From: Sordaria brevicollis
Taxonomy: Eukaryota; Ascomycota; Sordariomycetes; Sordariales; Sordariaceae
Assembly: GCA_033439795.1 (NCBI GenBank)
Contig: JAUTDP010000006.1
Location: 3,100,001-3,164,000, forward strand
Length of the DNA: 64,000 nucleotides
Reading direction: 5' to 3'
Part shown: piece by piece, positions 21,801 through 33,793 of the stretch
Position numbering within the stretch: position 1 is the stretch's first letter
Layout of the letters: every line of letters begins with the position of its first letter
Translations under genes and position numbers: made by a program
The notes under the pieces: generated by a model
The model's input: the letters and a program-made list of their open reading frames with translations, nothing else
What the model was told of the DNA's origin: nothing
Database searches by the model: none

Positions 21801-24800
21801 ATATTATTTAAATATATTGCCCTTTAAAAACGTTTTATTCTATTATTTTAACGAATATAAAAATGCAAAAATCGATTACAAAAAATTTTACCCCCTAAAG
21901 GCGGTAACGTTTATAAATAACCTTATAATATACGAAGCCCTAGTATATTAAGAAAAAGAAATTTTAAAGGGACCCCTATTTAATTATATTTATTTTCGTA
22001 TTAAAATTCGATTTTCTCTAACCGCCGAAGAAGTAAAAATATACGTAAATTTAAGAATAATAAAATTTATTATTAACCGGGCCTTTTTAATAAATTTTAA
22101 ATATATTATCTCTATTAAATACGCTATTAAAATTAAAGGAATAAATAGGAAATCTACTTAATTGTCCGAATAGGCTACTTTTAATTTATATTTCGAGGGG
22201 GAGGTCGACGGAAAATTAGGCTTTATAAAAATAAAAACCGCTATATAGGTAATAGACCGGTTATAATTAAACTTATTTTTAATTAATTCCTTTCTCTACC
22301 TTTAATAAACCGATATCGATTATAATATTAAAATTATTACTTTCCCCGATATAAGCCCCTTAATAACGTTTTTTTAAATTTAGCGATATTCGGCAAAATA
22401 TACCCGTAAAATTATTATTTAAAAGGCCGTAATATTATAATTAAAAGAGGAAACGTTAATCCTTATATATTATAAACCCCTATTTAAAGGAAAGAATTTT
22501 ATATTTAATTCTAAAAATAATATAGCGGTAAATATTATAATAAATTATTAGACCCCTAAACTCGTCTTATTTAAGAATATTATTCGTAACGTAAAAAAAA
22601 TTGGGAAAAAGTAATACGTAAAGTATATTAAAGAATATAAAGATAATAAATATTTCGTTAACGATTAATTAAACGTCGAAACGGCCGCTTTTTTTATCCG
22701 AATATTAAACGTATTAAATAAAGACTTTATATTAATAATAAATAAAATTATCGAATAAATTACCGAAAATTATATCCCGCCGGTTAATTTCGAAATAAAT
22801 TTATCCCCCACCGTCGAAATTACCGCGCGCGGTTACGAAAAACCCCCCGCCGTATTAAAAAAATATTCAATATTCGGTATTAAAATAAATGGCCTTAAAA
22901 TCGTAACCGAGGAAGGGGTATATATTTATATTATATATAAGGGTTATACTAATATTCTAAAGAATATCGTTAAAGACTTCCCTTTATTATAAAAGGAAGG
23001 AAATTTAATAAATATATTAGAGGAGGATTATATACGTATTTTATTAATAGAGGGATAATAGAATTAGAAAGTAATAGCCTAATTATATTTATTAAGCCGG
23101 AAAAATTAAATTGTAATCGACGAAATCTTTAATATTCTATATCGCTAAGGTAAAATGTAATAGGTTATTTAGGCGACGCCTTTCGCCCATTTAATATTTA
23201 TTATATAAAAAGAAATTAGAGACGGGAAATAGAAGGCGTAGCCGGTAATCGATATAAAGGTAATTAATAATTTAACGGTACTGGATAATTATCCCCTTCC
23301 CCTATAAAAGGAAGTAATTATATTTATACGTAGGAAGAAATATATAATCGCTATCGACGTTATAGTTTTCTTTTATTAATTCGGAATATAACCGTTATAT
23401 TATAATTAATTAATCCTTATTATTTATAAAAGGTTAAAAGTATTAATTATTATTTAAATAAGTTTTAAAAATACCCCGGCCTACGTTTAGCGTTTTATAG
23501 ACCGCTTTTTAACCGATTATAAAAATTATTACTGGGCTTATATCGATAATATTATTATCGTTTCGGATATTTAAGAATAATATATAAAGTATTTAAAAAC
23601 TATTTTCGGTTTATTCGTATCTAAAAATATTTTTTTATTATTAAAAAAATCCTTTTTAAATTACCTTAACGTAGAATTATTAGGCTTCTATATCGATAAT
23701 TTAAATTTATAGAATATAAAATAGCGTATCGAAACCTTTTGAAAATTCGAATTTCTAGCGTAATTAAGAACCCTCGAAATATATTTAAAAGGCGTTAATT
23801 TCCTATAATACCTTATCGCTTATTATACCCAATTTTCTAAACCCCTTTAATAGAAAAAAATAAACCTCCTAATTATTAAAAGAATTAAAAGAATAATAAT
23901 TAATAGTAAGCCGGTAAAATGTACCGTTTATTATAATTATACTTACTTTACCCTTACCGTTAAAGAATTCGTTACTTTCGACGCCCTTTAGAAGGAAATT
24001 TATAACGGCCGTATATTTTATTATTTTAACCCTAATAAATAAATCTTCCTTTAAATTAACGGCTCTTTAGAGAAAGGGAACGGCGTTATATTATTCTACT
24101 TAAAGGATAATTATAAATAAACCCCCGGTACCCTTATCCCGGCGAATTAAATATTACCTATCTTATTTTTGAATAAATATTTTACTTTAGCGGAGCTTTA
24201 ATATAATCCCTTAGAATTAGAGGTAATTATATTAATATAAATAGTAAAGAAATTCTATACCCGTATTTATTCGTATAATAAAATTATTATCGTTCTTATA
24301 AATTACGTAATTATAAAGGGGATTATCGAATAGAAATTATTATATATATCTTTAATAAATAAAAATAACCGCCGCTTAATTAACGCGTCTATTTACCTCT
24401 CTTAATATAATATTAAAATTTATTATTTATTTAAGAAATTGAATTTTATTCCTAATGCCTTAAACCGATTCCGTATTAAGGACGATACGGACTTAAAGTT
24501 AAATAGTATTCCAATCTTAAATAATATTTAAAACGACGTTTTAACCGTCGATTAAATATATTTAACGGTAGTAAAAGCGGTTATAAATAACGCTCTAAAA
24601 GAACGATTCGTAAAGGCGTATAAAACGGATAGGAAATATACTACGGTAATTAAAAATTTGTAGGACTTTCGATTAAATAACGAAAACGTTACGATTTTTC
24701 GACGGCTCGGATACCTATTCTTTATAAACGACGGTTTAATATATACCGAATACCTAAAGAAAATATTATATATTTTATACAATTACGTTTAAATTATCTT

Positions 24801-26120
24801 TAAATTCGTTTATAATAAAAAATATTATTTTAGTTAAAATTATATATTATATAATTTAAAAAGATTTTCTATCGTTAATAAAATATATTTAGTAAAATAA
24901 TATATTCGAAATTACCCTTTTTATAATTTAAATTAAACGGATTAATTAACTTTAATAAGAGAATTTTAATTTATCCGCCCTAAGGCTAATAACGCCTTAT
25001 TAATATACACCCTAATTATTAATTTTATTATCGGTCTACCCGAAGTATTAATAAAAGACTTTTTATAAAAATTACCTAAATATAAAATTTTCGATATTTT
25101 AATACTAATTACTAACGTAATATTTAAATAAATATTATTTATCCCCGGTTACTTTACTTATATAATATAAAAATAGGGAACCGCCTTCGTATATTTATTA
25201 ATATTATATAATTAAAGAATATTATTAGGTATTATTTCTAACCGGGACCGTAAATTTACTTTAATATTTTAGAAAAGTATATAATTTACTTTAGGTATTA
25301 AATTACTAATAATTATAATATACTACCCTTAAGGAGATAGAGCGTCCGAATAAAAGAATTAGAGCGTTAAAATCGCTATCCGTTTTTATACTTTCGATTA
25401 CTCTAAGGAAAATTAATTAGTAATCCTATTTATTTTATAATAAAATTTTAATAACGCGTATATCAACGCTATTAAAATATCCCCTTACGAATACCTCTTC
25501 GGTTATGAATTTCGAAGCCCGCTAGAATCCTTTAACGACCTTACGTAAATATATAACCTTACCCTTAGAAATTCGATTAAAGAAAAAGCTAAATTCGTAT
25601 CCGATTTCGCTATAATAAAAATTAAACGTTATTACGACTTTAATAGAAAACCCGTTAATATTAAAATCGGAGATAAAGTATTTTTAAAATTCTATTACGG
25701 CTATTACCTTCGAAATCGATTATCCCGCAAATCCTCTTAATAATACGTAAAATTATTTAAAATACTACGAAAGGTCGGTAAATTAACTTTTAAATTAAAT
25801 TTCCCTAATACTATACGGAATATCCACTTAATAATTTCTATTATATATTTAAAGAAGGCCCTTGCCGAAAATCCGTTCTAACGTATTATTCTACCGCTTA
25901 ACCCAATAAAGGATTTTTAAAATTTAGATCCGGAAGCGGGACCCCGATATAAATTAAATTGTATCGTTAAATATAAGGTTCTATATAAAGGCGTTATTAA
26001 ATTCTAAGTTAAATAAAAAGGCTATAATAATAAATTTAACGAATAGAAGAAAAAGGAAGAAATAAAAGGAATTAAGGAATTAATAAAGGATTATTAGGAA
26101 CGAAATGGAGGAAGGCCGGC
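18838..26120 (+). pseudogene. RIP-degraded gag-pol of the first gypsy element
   Basis: There are many in-frame stops, mostly TAA and TAG where CAA, CAG or TGG is expected. Recognisable traces on the plus strand: a Gag capsid-like stretch near 20865-20960 (LRGAAIL..NNEIDPA), an Arg/Asp-rich repeat tract at 21360-21520, a protease-like stretch at about 22030-22160, an RT active-site relic YIDNIIIVSD at 23540-23570, RNase H-like sequence at about 23940-24130, and integrase at about 24900-25520 with the D, D and E positions visible (near 25020-25100, NRDRKFT at 25240, GDRASE at 25333). A chromodomain-like tail follows at about 25950-26110 (KYKVLYKGVIKF, then KGYNNKFNE). The gag part is long, which explains the large internal region. 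It is not translatable. Confidence 0.8.
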
Positions 26121-26232
26121 GTATACCCTAATTATCTTTACGAATATTACCCGGAGGAAGAATTCGAAGAAGATTTTAAAAAAGTAATAAATTATTAAAG
26201 ATAGTAGTAATTTATTTATAAGGCCCGGTATA

Positions 26233-26551
26233 TATTATTGGATATATACGATTAGATATAGAATAGGGTATTAGGTAAGGTTAATTAAAGAACCGACCCG
26301 GCGCCGTAATTATAATTATAGTCGTATATAGAATTGCTAGCCGGCGCCGTCGGCCGGCGGGCCGGAAACGGGAAGGATCTACCCTAAATTGTAAGGAGTG
26401 GATCCTACGCGTCGCGGTCCTTAAAAGGATCCTTTGCAACGCGGGCTGCGGCCCGTTTCCTTTCCTTCTATATTTCGCTTTCTTATTTTAATATTATTGA
26501 TTGTTCATTAAGGATATTTGGAGTTTTGAGCAAACCCTAACTACCGTAATA
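26233..26551 (+). repeat. 3' LTR of the first gypsy element
   Basis: It is 319 bp long and aligns to 17862-18180 base for base. The GC-rich core is kept, but the right hairpin arm has mutated (ttcgcgacg to ttgcaacg). Confidence 0.92.
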
Positions 26552-26556
26552 CCTAG

Positions 26557-29500
26557 CCCAATTTAATTACCCTCCTCCTCTTATAGCGATTACGGCGGTT
26601 TATCCAATCGATATTAGTATTAATTATAAAGCTAAATTCTAAATACGTAAATTCGCCCCTATATTTATACGGAAGAAGGGGACTAAATTCTTATTTAATA
26701 ATAGGCTATTTACGTAGCCCAAAACGCGTATAGCGCTACTATATAAATTAATTATCCTCTTTAAATAATACGTTAAATAGTAAGTAATTATTTATTTTAT
26801 AATCGTTATTGAAGGGGTATTTCTCTACTTATTTAATTGCCTATTATTTAATCTCCTCCTCTAATTAGAATTTTACTTATTATTCCTCCTTAATTAATAC
26901 TTTAAGTATATATTCTTTATCCTTCTCCTGGGGCTAACGGTCGCTATTACTAAATTAGTCGTCGATTGTATAATAAAAGACGTTAAACCCGAAGTAATTA
27001 CGCTAAAATTATTATATTAATTATATAAATATAAATGTAAGAAGTTTATTAATTTATTATAATATAAACGGCGGAAATAAAGACCGAAAAAAAGGAAAAG
27101 GAAAGGGAGAAGGAGAGGGAAAGGGAAAAGGAAAGGGAAAAGGAAAGGGAGGGGGGTCTAAGAATTCTAAGCCCGAATCCTCCTCTTCCTCCTCCTCCTC
27201 TTTAACCCTTAATTAAGTAAACGTAGGAAGGCTCTATAGGGGTATTATAGTAATCCTAACGAAAATAATACTTTTAATATTATCGTTATCTTCGATAAAC
27301 CTTTATCCTTAATAATCCCCCCCTTTATATATCCGCTTTATTCGCTCCCTCCCTATATAAATTACTATAATATTCGTAATAGTATCCTCGGTATTAAGGA
27401 TTTCGAAATTAGGTCTAGCTAATTCCTATTAAAAGTAGTAGCGACGCGCGGATACTCTAATAGGCGTAGTATTCTATAATTTATTATAAGGACCGGGTAG
27501 GTTAGTACTATTAATTTAAATTTATTATTAAGTAGCGTATATATTAATTTTAATAATATAACCGTATTAAGGAATAAAGGGCCTACTTTAAAAAGGTTAA
27601 TTACTTTAATTAAATTAAATAGTATTATTAGTAATATTAGTAATATTAATATTTTAAATCGTATTTTAAATCTAAGTCGTATTCTAGGGAAATCGTATAG
27701 TAATAGGCTCGTAGCTAAACGGTCCCCTAATATTACGTAGCCGGCTTTTAAGGATCCTTATTACCGCGGGTTTAAGGTTAAAATATTTATTAACTATATT
27801 CTATATAGGGAGTTAATATAAGAAACTATCGGGTATAGGGATGGGGTACCTTATTCGAAATTAACGTAAATATTAGAAGGGGTAATATATCTCCTTCTCG
27901 ATAAGTACGACCTTATTATTTTATAACCGTATTTCTATTTTATATACGTAAAGCAAATTAAATTACTTCTATAATAAATAAGTATATAGAAGTAATAATT
28001 TATTTTAACGCTTATTTAATTTCCCTAGTAATATTAATTAAACTTTATAATATTAATTATCGAAGATTCGAAGCGCCTACGTAATAATTTCGAAAGGGTA
28101 AAACCCTAATTAAAATTTATTAATTTATATTATACGAATAATTAATATAGAGGTAGTACCCTCTTCCTTAAAGCGAATATAACGGTTAACGACGTATTAG
28201 GAATATATTTCGAAGATATCCGCGAAATTATTACGAATAAAAACGTAATAGAATTTAAATAAACCGTTATTAAATTCGTTTAATAATATTATTATTTAAT
28301 TATAATTAAAATTCTCCTTAATATAGTAGCCTACCTACTCTTTTTAAATAAGGATAAATTCTTTCTTAAAATAATTAATAATAACCTTTTAGGTTTTATT
28401 AAATTCCCGTTAGAGGCGCGCTTATACTTTATTATAATTCGAAATCGTATAGGAATAGATTATATATTGCTATATAAAAAATAGCGTAGATTATATATTG
28501 GTAACCTTACGAAAGATAGAAAGGAGGCTAATTTTAATTTTAATTGTAATATATACTTTTTTATATAAACGAATAAAATATTAGCGATTAATTTTATTAT
28601 CGGTTTCGAAAATTAAATTACTTTTATTAAATTCGACAACGTTATTATTTTCGTTAAATTAATCGATATTATCGTTACCGTTATTATTATCGCCGTTATT
28701 ATTTAGATCCTCATTATTAAAATTAATAGATTGGCTATTATTTTTATCCTCTTCCTCCTTATTTTCGTCGTCGTTATTTTAATCGGCGGGCTTCTTCTAA
28801 AATTTTTTAATATTTTTGACTATATTATAATTAATATACCAAATATATTATTAAAGGTTAATATTAAGTAGGTTATAGTGTAATACGTTAATAAGGGTAT
28901 CGTTTCTATTATTAATAATAATATTAGGTTGGCGAATATCGAAAACGTTAAAGGCGTAGCGGATTTAATTAATAAAGTAAATATAGCCGTTAAAATACTC
29001 GTTATTGAATATTATTTAAAAGATTAATATAGAAGTTTTTTCGTTAGTAATAATAATACCCTATACGAAGGTTATATAATAACGGTTGGTTTTATACGTA
29101 ATATTAAGGGAAATAATGGAGGGGTTGCGTAATTATATTTTACGCTAAAAATCGAATATTTAAAACGTATTCGATAAAATAATATTAGTTTCATCCTCTT
29201 AATCGATATAATAGTAAATTATATTAAGGTTATTCTCGAAGGATTGAATAAAATTTTAAATATTAATATACCCCTCCTTCGAAGCTTTCTTAAATCGTAA
29301 GCGTATATTATCGAAATCTTTATACCGAAGAGGGATATACGGGTACTTTTTTCTAACGGTCGTATAAACGGACCGGATAATTTATTCCCTCCTACGCAAA
29401 AAATTAGTAATTAACTCCTACGTTTTTAAATACGCAATAAGCGCCTTCTCTTTTAAAAATAAATAGCTATTGAAATATTAAAACGGCGGGTGCTTATTAT

Positions 29501-30224
29501 AATTAAGGTTATTAATTTTAATAATTTACTTCTAGTTAACTTTAGCCTATTTAATGATTACAATATAAAAAAGATATTTATTAGCGAATTTACGGGAGGT
29601 ATAATTGCGTTAAGAATTAGGGTTACGCTTTTAGTATAGTTTATAAGAAATATAATCGCATTAGAAAATATTATAGTAAATTTAATTATATATAAGGTAT
29701 AATTTATTATGTATCGGGTATTTATTTCCCTTAAGGGTCGTAATACTAAATCGGCGGCGGCGGCAAAATTTAGCGATATTGCGACGGACTTTAATAATAA
29801 TCCTTTTAATATTAACGGTATAAATAGGGTTATTGGAAGGAATAGCCTATATTTCGCGAGAGAAGGAAGTATAATTAGCGAAGGTAATTATAGTATTAAA
29901 AGAGTCGTAACGAAGGCGGTTATTAAAAATTATTTATAGAGAGATCTATTAGTAATAGTTAAGGCCTATATCGATTAATTAATGTACTTTAATAAAGTAT
30001 AGAATATTAGCGCGGTTGATAGAGTTGTATTGTAATAGTGCGGTACTAATAAGTAGGTTATATTGTATTGCGTGGAAGAGAACGTACGAAAGAAAAATTT
30101 AAAATGCGCTATAATGATTTATACATTTTATTAGGTCGATTTTACGGCTAAAAGTGGGTTTTTATATATTAAGTGCTATAGGGTGGTATGGGCTGCCGGT
30201 GTGGGGAAGTCTGGGGAAAATTGT
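26557..30224. other. Right arm of the DNA transposon, RIP-degraded, coding content unidentified
   Basis: About 3.7 kb of AT-rich sequence lies between the gypsy element and the right TIR. A purine tract (aagggaaaaggaaaggg repeats) is at 27085-27150. On the plus strand a frame with few stops runs about 28920-29390 (segments such as NVKGVADLINKVNIAVKILV and IDIIVNYIKVILEGLNKI). A 76-codon ORF at 29709-29939 contains KFSDIATDFNNNPFNINGIN. These may be relics of the transposase, but I recognise no BED finger, RNase H-like triad or hAT dimerisation motif. Confidence 0.45.
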
Positions 30225-30274
30225 GGGTCTTAGAGTGAGTGTAGGTTGGTCTTAGAGTGTGCCTAGGTTTTCTC
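30225..30274 (-). repeat. Right terminal inverted repeat of the DNA transposon
   Basis: This is the reverse complement of the left repeat at 45 of 50 positions. The motif tcttagagtg occurs twice within it, 25 bp apart, as subterminal transposase-binding repeats often do in hAT-like elements. Confidence 0.9.
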
Positions 30275-30317
30275 CTCAATTTTCGCTCTCCCTACAGTAG
30301 TGATCCATCAAATTCCT

Positions 30318-30927
30318 TCATCTCAGAACCTGGTGCTGACCTCTGAAGGGGGCATCGAGCACAATGAATGAACTAAACTTGCCCTGCAAATATTCCCATA
30401 TTATGCCGTTTCGCCTGCATCCTTTCTTGTCAGTTATTTTCACGGTCTGGTCCCACTTTGGATCTGGGATGCCGATGCCGTTGTCGTCTTTACCGTCGGG
30501 CAGGATGCCGGAATTGGGGAGGGTTACTTTCCATGTGGTCACCAAGGAGGCGATGGATAAGACGTGGGAGAGGGGACCGATGGTGGCTACGATTAGGGGG
30601 GAGGCGGTGGAGGCGGGCCACCATTTTTTGTGAGGCGGTCGAGTGAGTGTCAGTTGGCCTATTTTATTTGGAACTGGAGGGGGGGAAAGAGGGAAAGGAA
30701 GAGTGAATTACTGACTGAGGCAAATTGTCGTTTCGACCGCGTAGCTTGATGTGTCCATTGAAGAAGGTTCGGATCTCATCACTTCCTTGAGGATCTTGCG
30801 CGGCAGACGCCAGCTTGATTTGTCGCTTCGACTGGACGGGATCGGAAAAGGTGAAGATTGCTGTTGGCCGGTCGGAGTTGAGACGGCCTCCTTTGCCGGC
30901 TTTCGAAGATGAAGATGGTTCACCCAT
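30318..30927 (-). pseudogene. N-terminal fragment resembling a fungal outward-rectifier K+ channel (TOK type)
   Basis: On the minus strand an upstream frame starts at 30927 (MGEPSSSSKAGKGGRLNSDR) and stays open to 30664. A second segment, open from about 30673 to a stop at 30318, contains KKWWPASTASPLIVATIGPL, then a hydrophobic stretch (SHVLSIASLV) and TTWKVTLPNSG...IPDPKW. The pattern WW.AST..PLI...GP..., a membrane segment, then W+V and DPKW is what I know from the first membrane segment of fungal TOK two-pore potassium channels. There the next residues would lead into the second membrane helix. Here the similarity stops at about 30445, and unrelated sequence follows towards the transposon. 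No canonical donor joins the two segments in phase. It is best read as a truncated relic. Confidence 0.45.
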
Positions 30928-32589
30928 TACTGACTCGCTCGTTGCTGTGTGGCAGCTAGAGTCAAAGGGTGTAAACTATTGCGTGGACACCCTGTACATC
31001 AGAGTCACTGTTGTGGCAGAGTGAACTTCCGGTCTTGGGAGCGAGGAGACTGAGGGCTCAAGAAGAGGGAAGATGGGGATATATTTGCAGGGTTACTAGT
31101 GTCCCATCGACAACCCCGGCCATGTCGACAATGCGATGGCTGATCTCGATAACTTGCGATGTCCATCATGGTGAACATGGAATGAAACGGGGTGGGGCGC
31201 TACAAGAGGTCTCAGTTCTCGGAGGACACTCGACTTTTTAAGACGCCATTTGTGGTCGTGTGCAAAGAGGTTTGATGTTACCGGGACTTTTGACATGATC
31301 TTTGTGGGATGGTGCCCTAGATCTTGCCCTACTTTGGGTCGAAGCTTCCATTTTCGATTTGCGGCACCGTCTACTACCCCGAAAGCCAAAACATGAAATG
31401 AGCAAAAATCTCCGGTCCTAGATGGCTCCCTCCTTAACGCTTCTTTACCTCTATCCAATTTCGTTACTTGGAACTACCTAGGTCCTAGCACGCTTTTTCC
31501 CATCTGTTCGTACCTTTAAGGGCAAGACAAGACGAAGGGCTGTTATCTAAGAAAGCATCCAGAAGATTCGAAATAACATGATAAATTTCACAAGTAGGAT
31601 ATTCAAGAACCGGTAATGCCTTGATACCGGAGTGAAACACAACAGTAAAGAAAGAAATGCCTGATGAAGTTGGCCCGAGGTCTCGAGCTAACAAAAAAAA
31701 CAGTATTGGATTTGAGTGTATTGCCAATGCGTGCTAAATCGGCTTGCACCTCGGCTTAGCAAATTCTTCATTATGTCGTAACCATGAGTTATATTGCACA
31801 GCCTCACGGTTTTGGAGATGTCATCGTCAATTTCTACCACTTGAAAGCCTCACTCACAGCTCTTTGCCAAAAACTTGACTGGTTAACAACAAGTTCCCGG
31901 GTCAACTTGGATATTGAAGAGTGGCAGGATGACAACTATTTAGGTACATTGCATCACTGCACATGAAAATAAAAACCCACCTCCGAACCACGCTTGCATA
32001 CCTATGTGCTAGCTAACATGTGAGAACGAAAGCCAAACGAGCTTTATCCAACACATGTCTGTCCGCATCACATTTCTTGTGCATATAACGTGGCTGAGTG
32101 CAGTTGGAAAGAGACTGAGGTGACATGAAGTCAAGTTCGCCCATATGAACACCACGCATCCAGATTCCATGTTGGTCCAGCAACGCATGATCCAACTGTA
32201 CTGTAGATGCGTTTTGTCAATCCTCTTCCATTCTCATTTTACATTTTCACCCCATGGCGCAATCTTCCACTACTTAAGCACATCACCCTCTTCACAACCT
32301 TAGCAGCCATCCACAAATCTCTTCACAAGTTAAAACACGTGGTTCATGAATTGGGCAGGGAACAATAGAGATGGAGTGGTATCAAAGTCTTCAAACTTTT
32401 TATAATCATCTATGACGTCCGGTCCTGACCGAAACTCCTTACTTGCTTACTTTAGACTCTACCATAGCTCGCTCGCTCGCTCCATGACAATGCTTTGCCC
32501 ACCCATCTTTGGTCCTTCTATAGTCATACAAATGGTATACTCTCATCTCCATCTTTCCATATTCATGTCATGCAATCATTCATCATCAC
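30928..32589. other. Intergenic region, no gene recognised
   Basis: About 1.7 kb of normal-composition DNA lies here. Short ORFs exist on both strands (the longest is 31096-31458 minus), but none shows a family, splice structure or clear coding bias. The right end is the 3' side of the minus-strand gene ending at 32590. Confidence 0.5.
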
Positions 32590-33793
32590 TCACTGCCCCT
32601 TCTCCTTCTTACTCTCATCAACACTAGGCTCCCCCACCGTCTTCCCAACCCCAATCTCCCTATTCTTCTTCTCCACCGCCGTCTCAACCTGCCAAATCGC
32701 CCTCTCGAGCTCCACTTCGAGCTCAGGCACCTCCAGCAACTGGACCATCCTCCTCCCGTTCTCCTGAGACAGAAGCATAACCTCTCCATCCTCCATTACT
32801 TCCCCTTCCTCCAGGACATGACCCATATTCACCCCACCCGTATCCTTGGAGTGTCCATTCATAGCCTCAACCACTTTGGCCGGATCGGGGTGCTTAACCG
32901 TCTCTGCCTCCGGTCCCGTGGTAGGTTGCGGGGTGAACGGTAGAGGAAATTTCTGGGTGGAGTAGATCTCGTCGAGGATGGGGGAAGGTCGGTAGGAAAG
33001 CAAGCGGGAGGGGTGTTGGAGGAGGAAGGAGAGGTGTTTACCCCCCGACAAGGCGCGGTGGTGGGACCAGGCGCGGTAGCAGAGGTAGAAGAAGGGGAGG
33101 TTTGGGACTCTGTTTTGTAGGCAAAAGGGTTAGTGCACGAAAAAAAAAAAGGGATGGCGATGGGAAAAAAAGGGAGGCTTACAAAGGCAAAATCCCAATG
33201 GGCAAAGTAACCGGCATCCCCGCCAAACAATACCAGAACCACTTCTTATGATGCCCCTCCCTCTCGGTAGCCAACTTGTGTAATATCCTCGGCACCCGAT
33301 CCTTGGTTATCAACCCAGCCGGATATACCACCTCTACTTTATCCTGCTCCGGCTCGAGTTTCCCCCTCTTCCCCCCCTTCTCCGCTTCCTTTGAGTCAGC
33401 ATCAACAAACCCCCCTTCCTTCTGCGCCTGCTCCGCCACCAACATCTCCAACTGTTTCTGTCGTGCTTTCGTCAGGGGAGGCACGCTTTTAAGAGCCCAT
33501 TCTTCGTACGGCAGCTTGCGGAGGAGGTGGTTCCCGTAGCTGACGACGGATTTTTGCCAGCCGGACTCTTTCTTTTCCCATGAGGCCCAGGTCAGCGCGG
33601 CTTTGGTTTGGATGTAATCGCCCCATGACTGTTTTTGTTTTGTTGTGGGTGGAGGAGAGGCGGCGCCGCCGGGTCCAGACCCAGAAGAGGAAGAGGCTGT
33701 GATGGCGGCGGAGGCAGATGCTGATGGGGGTTGGAGCTTTTGGCAGTAGAGGAGGGTGCGCCGGGTGGAGATGGGGAGGAGGTAGAGGCGCAT
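32590..33793 (-). CDS. Mitochondrial K+-H+ exchange-related protein (Mit_KHE1-like)
   Basis: Exon 1 is 33793-33183 and exon 2 is 33109-32590, with a 72-nt intron (GTAAGC...ACAAAACAG, branch CACTAAC), giving 376 residues. The N-terminus MRLYLLPISTRRTLLYCQ is the conserved start of the fungal family related to yeast YDL183C. That family has been linked to K+/H+ exchange across the inner mitochondrial membrane. Residues about 185-214 (FWYCLAGMPVTLPIGILPL then VPNLPFFYLCY) form a hydrophobic hairpin, with the splice site in its middle. Downstream, YRAWSHHRALSGG is also typical. Residues 22-55 are Ser/Ala/Pro-rich and may act with the basic start as a targeting region. The C-terminal 120 residues are acidic. 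The function is assigned from the family pattern only. Confidence 0.8.

Larger units (their letters stand above)
17862..26551 (+). mobile_element. Full-length Ty3/gypsy LTR retrotransposon (chromovirus-like), RIP-inactivated
   Basis: This 8,690-bp element is bounded by two 319-bp direct LTRs (17862-18180 and 26233-26551) that align without indels and differ mainly by transitions. The better-preserved ends read TGTTA...; the other ends, now taata, fit an original TAACA, giving the usual TG...CA borders. The 5-bp target duplication is cctaa (17857-17861) and cctag (26552-26556), one transition apart. A primer-binding-like TTTGGTAAC follows the left LTR directly at 18181. Plus-strand coding traces run in the order gag, protease, RT, RNase H, integrase, chromodomain, which places it in Ty3/gypsy with a chromovirus-type C-terminus. 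It is inserted within the DNA transposon. Confidence 0.92.
17479..30274. mobile_element. DNA transposon with TIRs and 8-bp target duplication, split by a gypsy element
   Basis: The outer ends are 50-bp inverted repeats (17479-17528 and 30225-30274), identical at 45 of 50 positions, with all five differences transitions. The outermost 20 bp, GAGAAAACCTAGGCACACTC, match perfectly. They are flanked by a perfect direct repeat ctcaattt (17471-17478 and 30275-30282). An 8-bp duplication with short TIRs is the signature of the hAT superfamily, though P and some other groups also make 8 bp. Removing the 8,690-bp LTR element and its 5-bp duplication leaves 4,101 bp. As I recall, that is close to the fungal hAT element Restless (about 4.1 kb, 20-bp TIRs). 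The interior is heavily RIP-mutated and I could not identify the transposase, so the superfamily is inferred from the ends only. Confidence 0.75.

Noticed and set aside
27085..27150. Purine tract as a polypurine tract of another LTR element
   Set aside because: No LTR lies next to it, and it is internal to the DNA transposon arm.
31096..31458. 120-codon minus-strand ORF
   Set aside because: The composition is not protein-like, there is no family and no splice partner.
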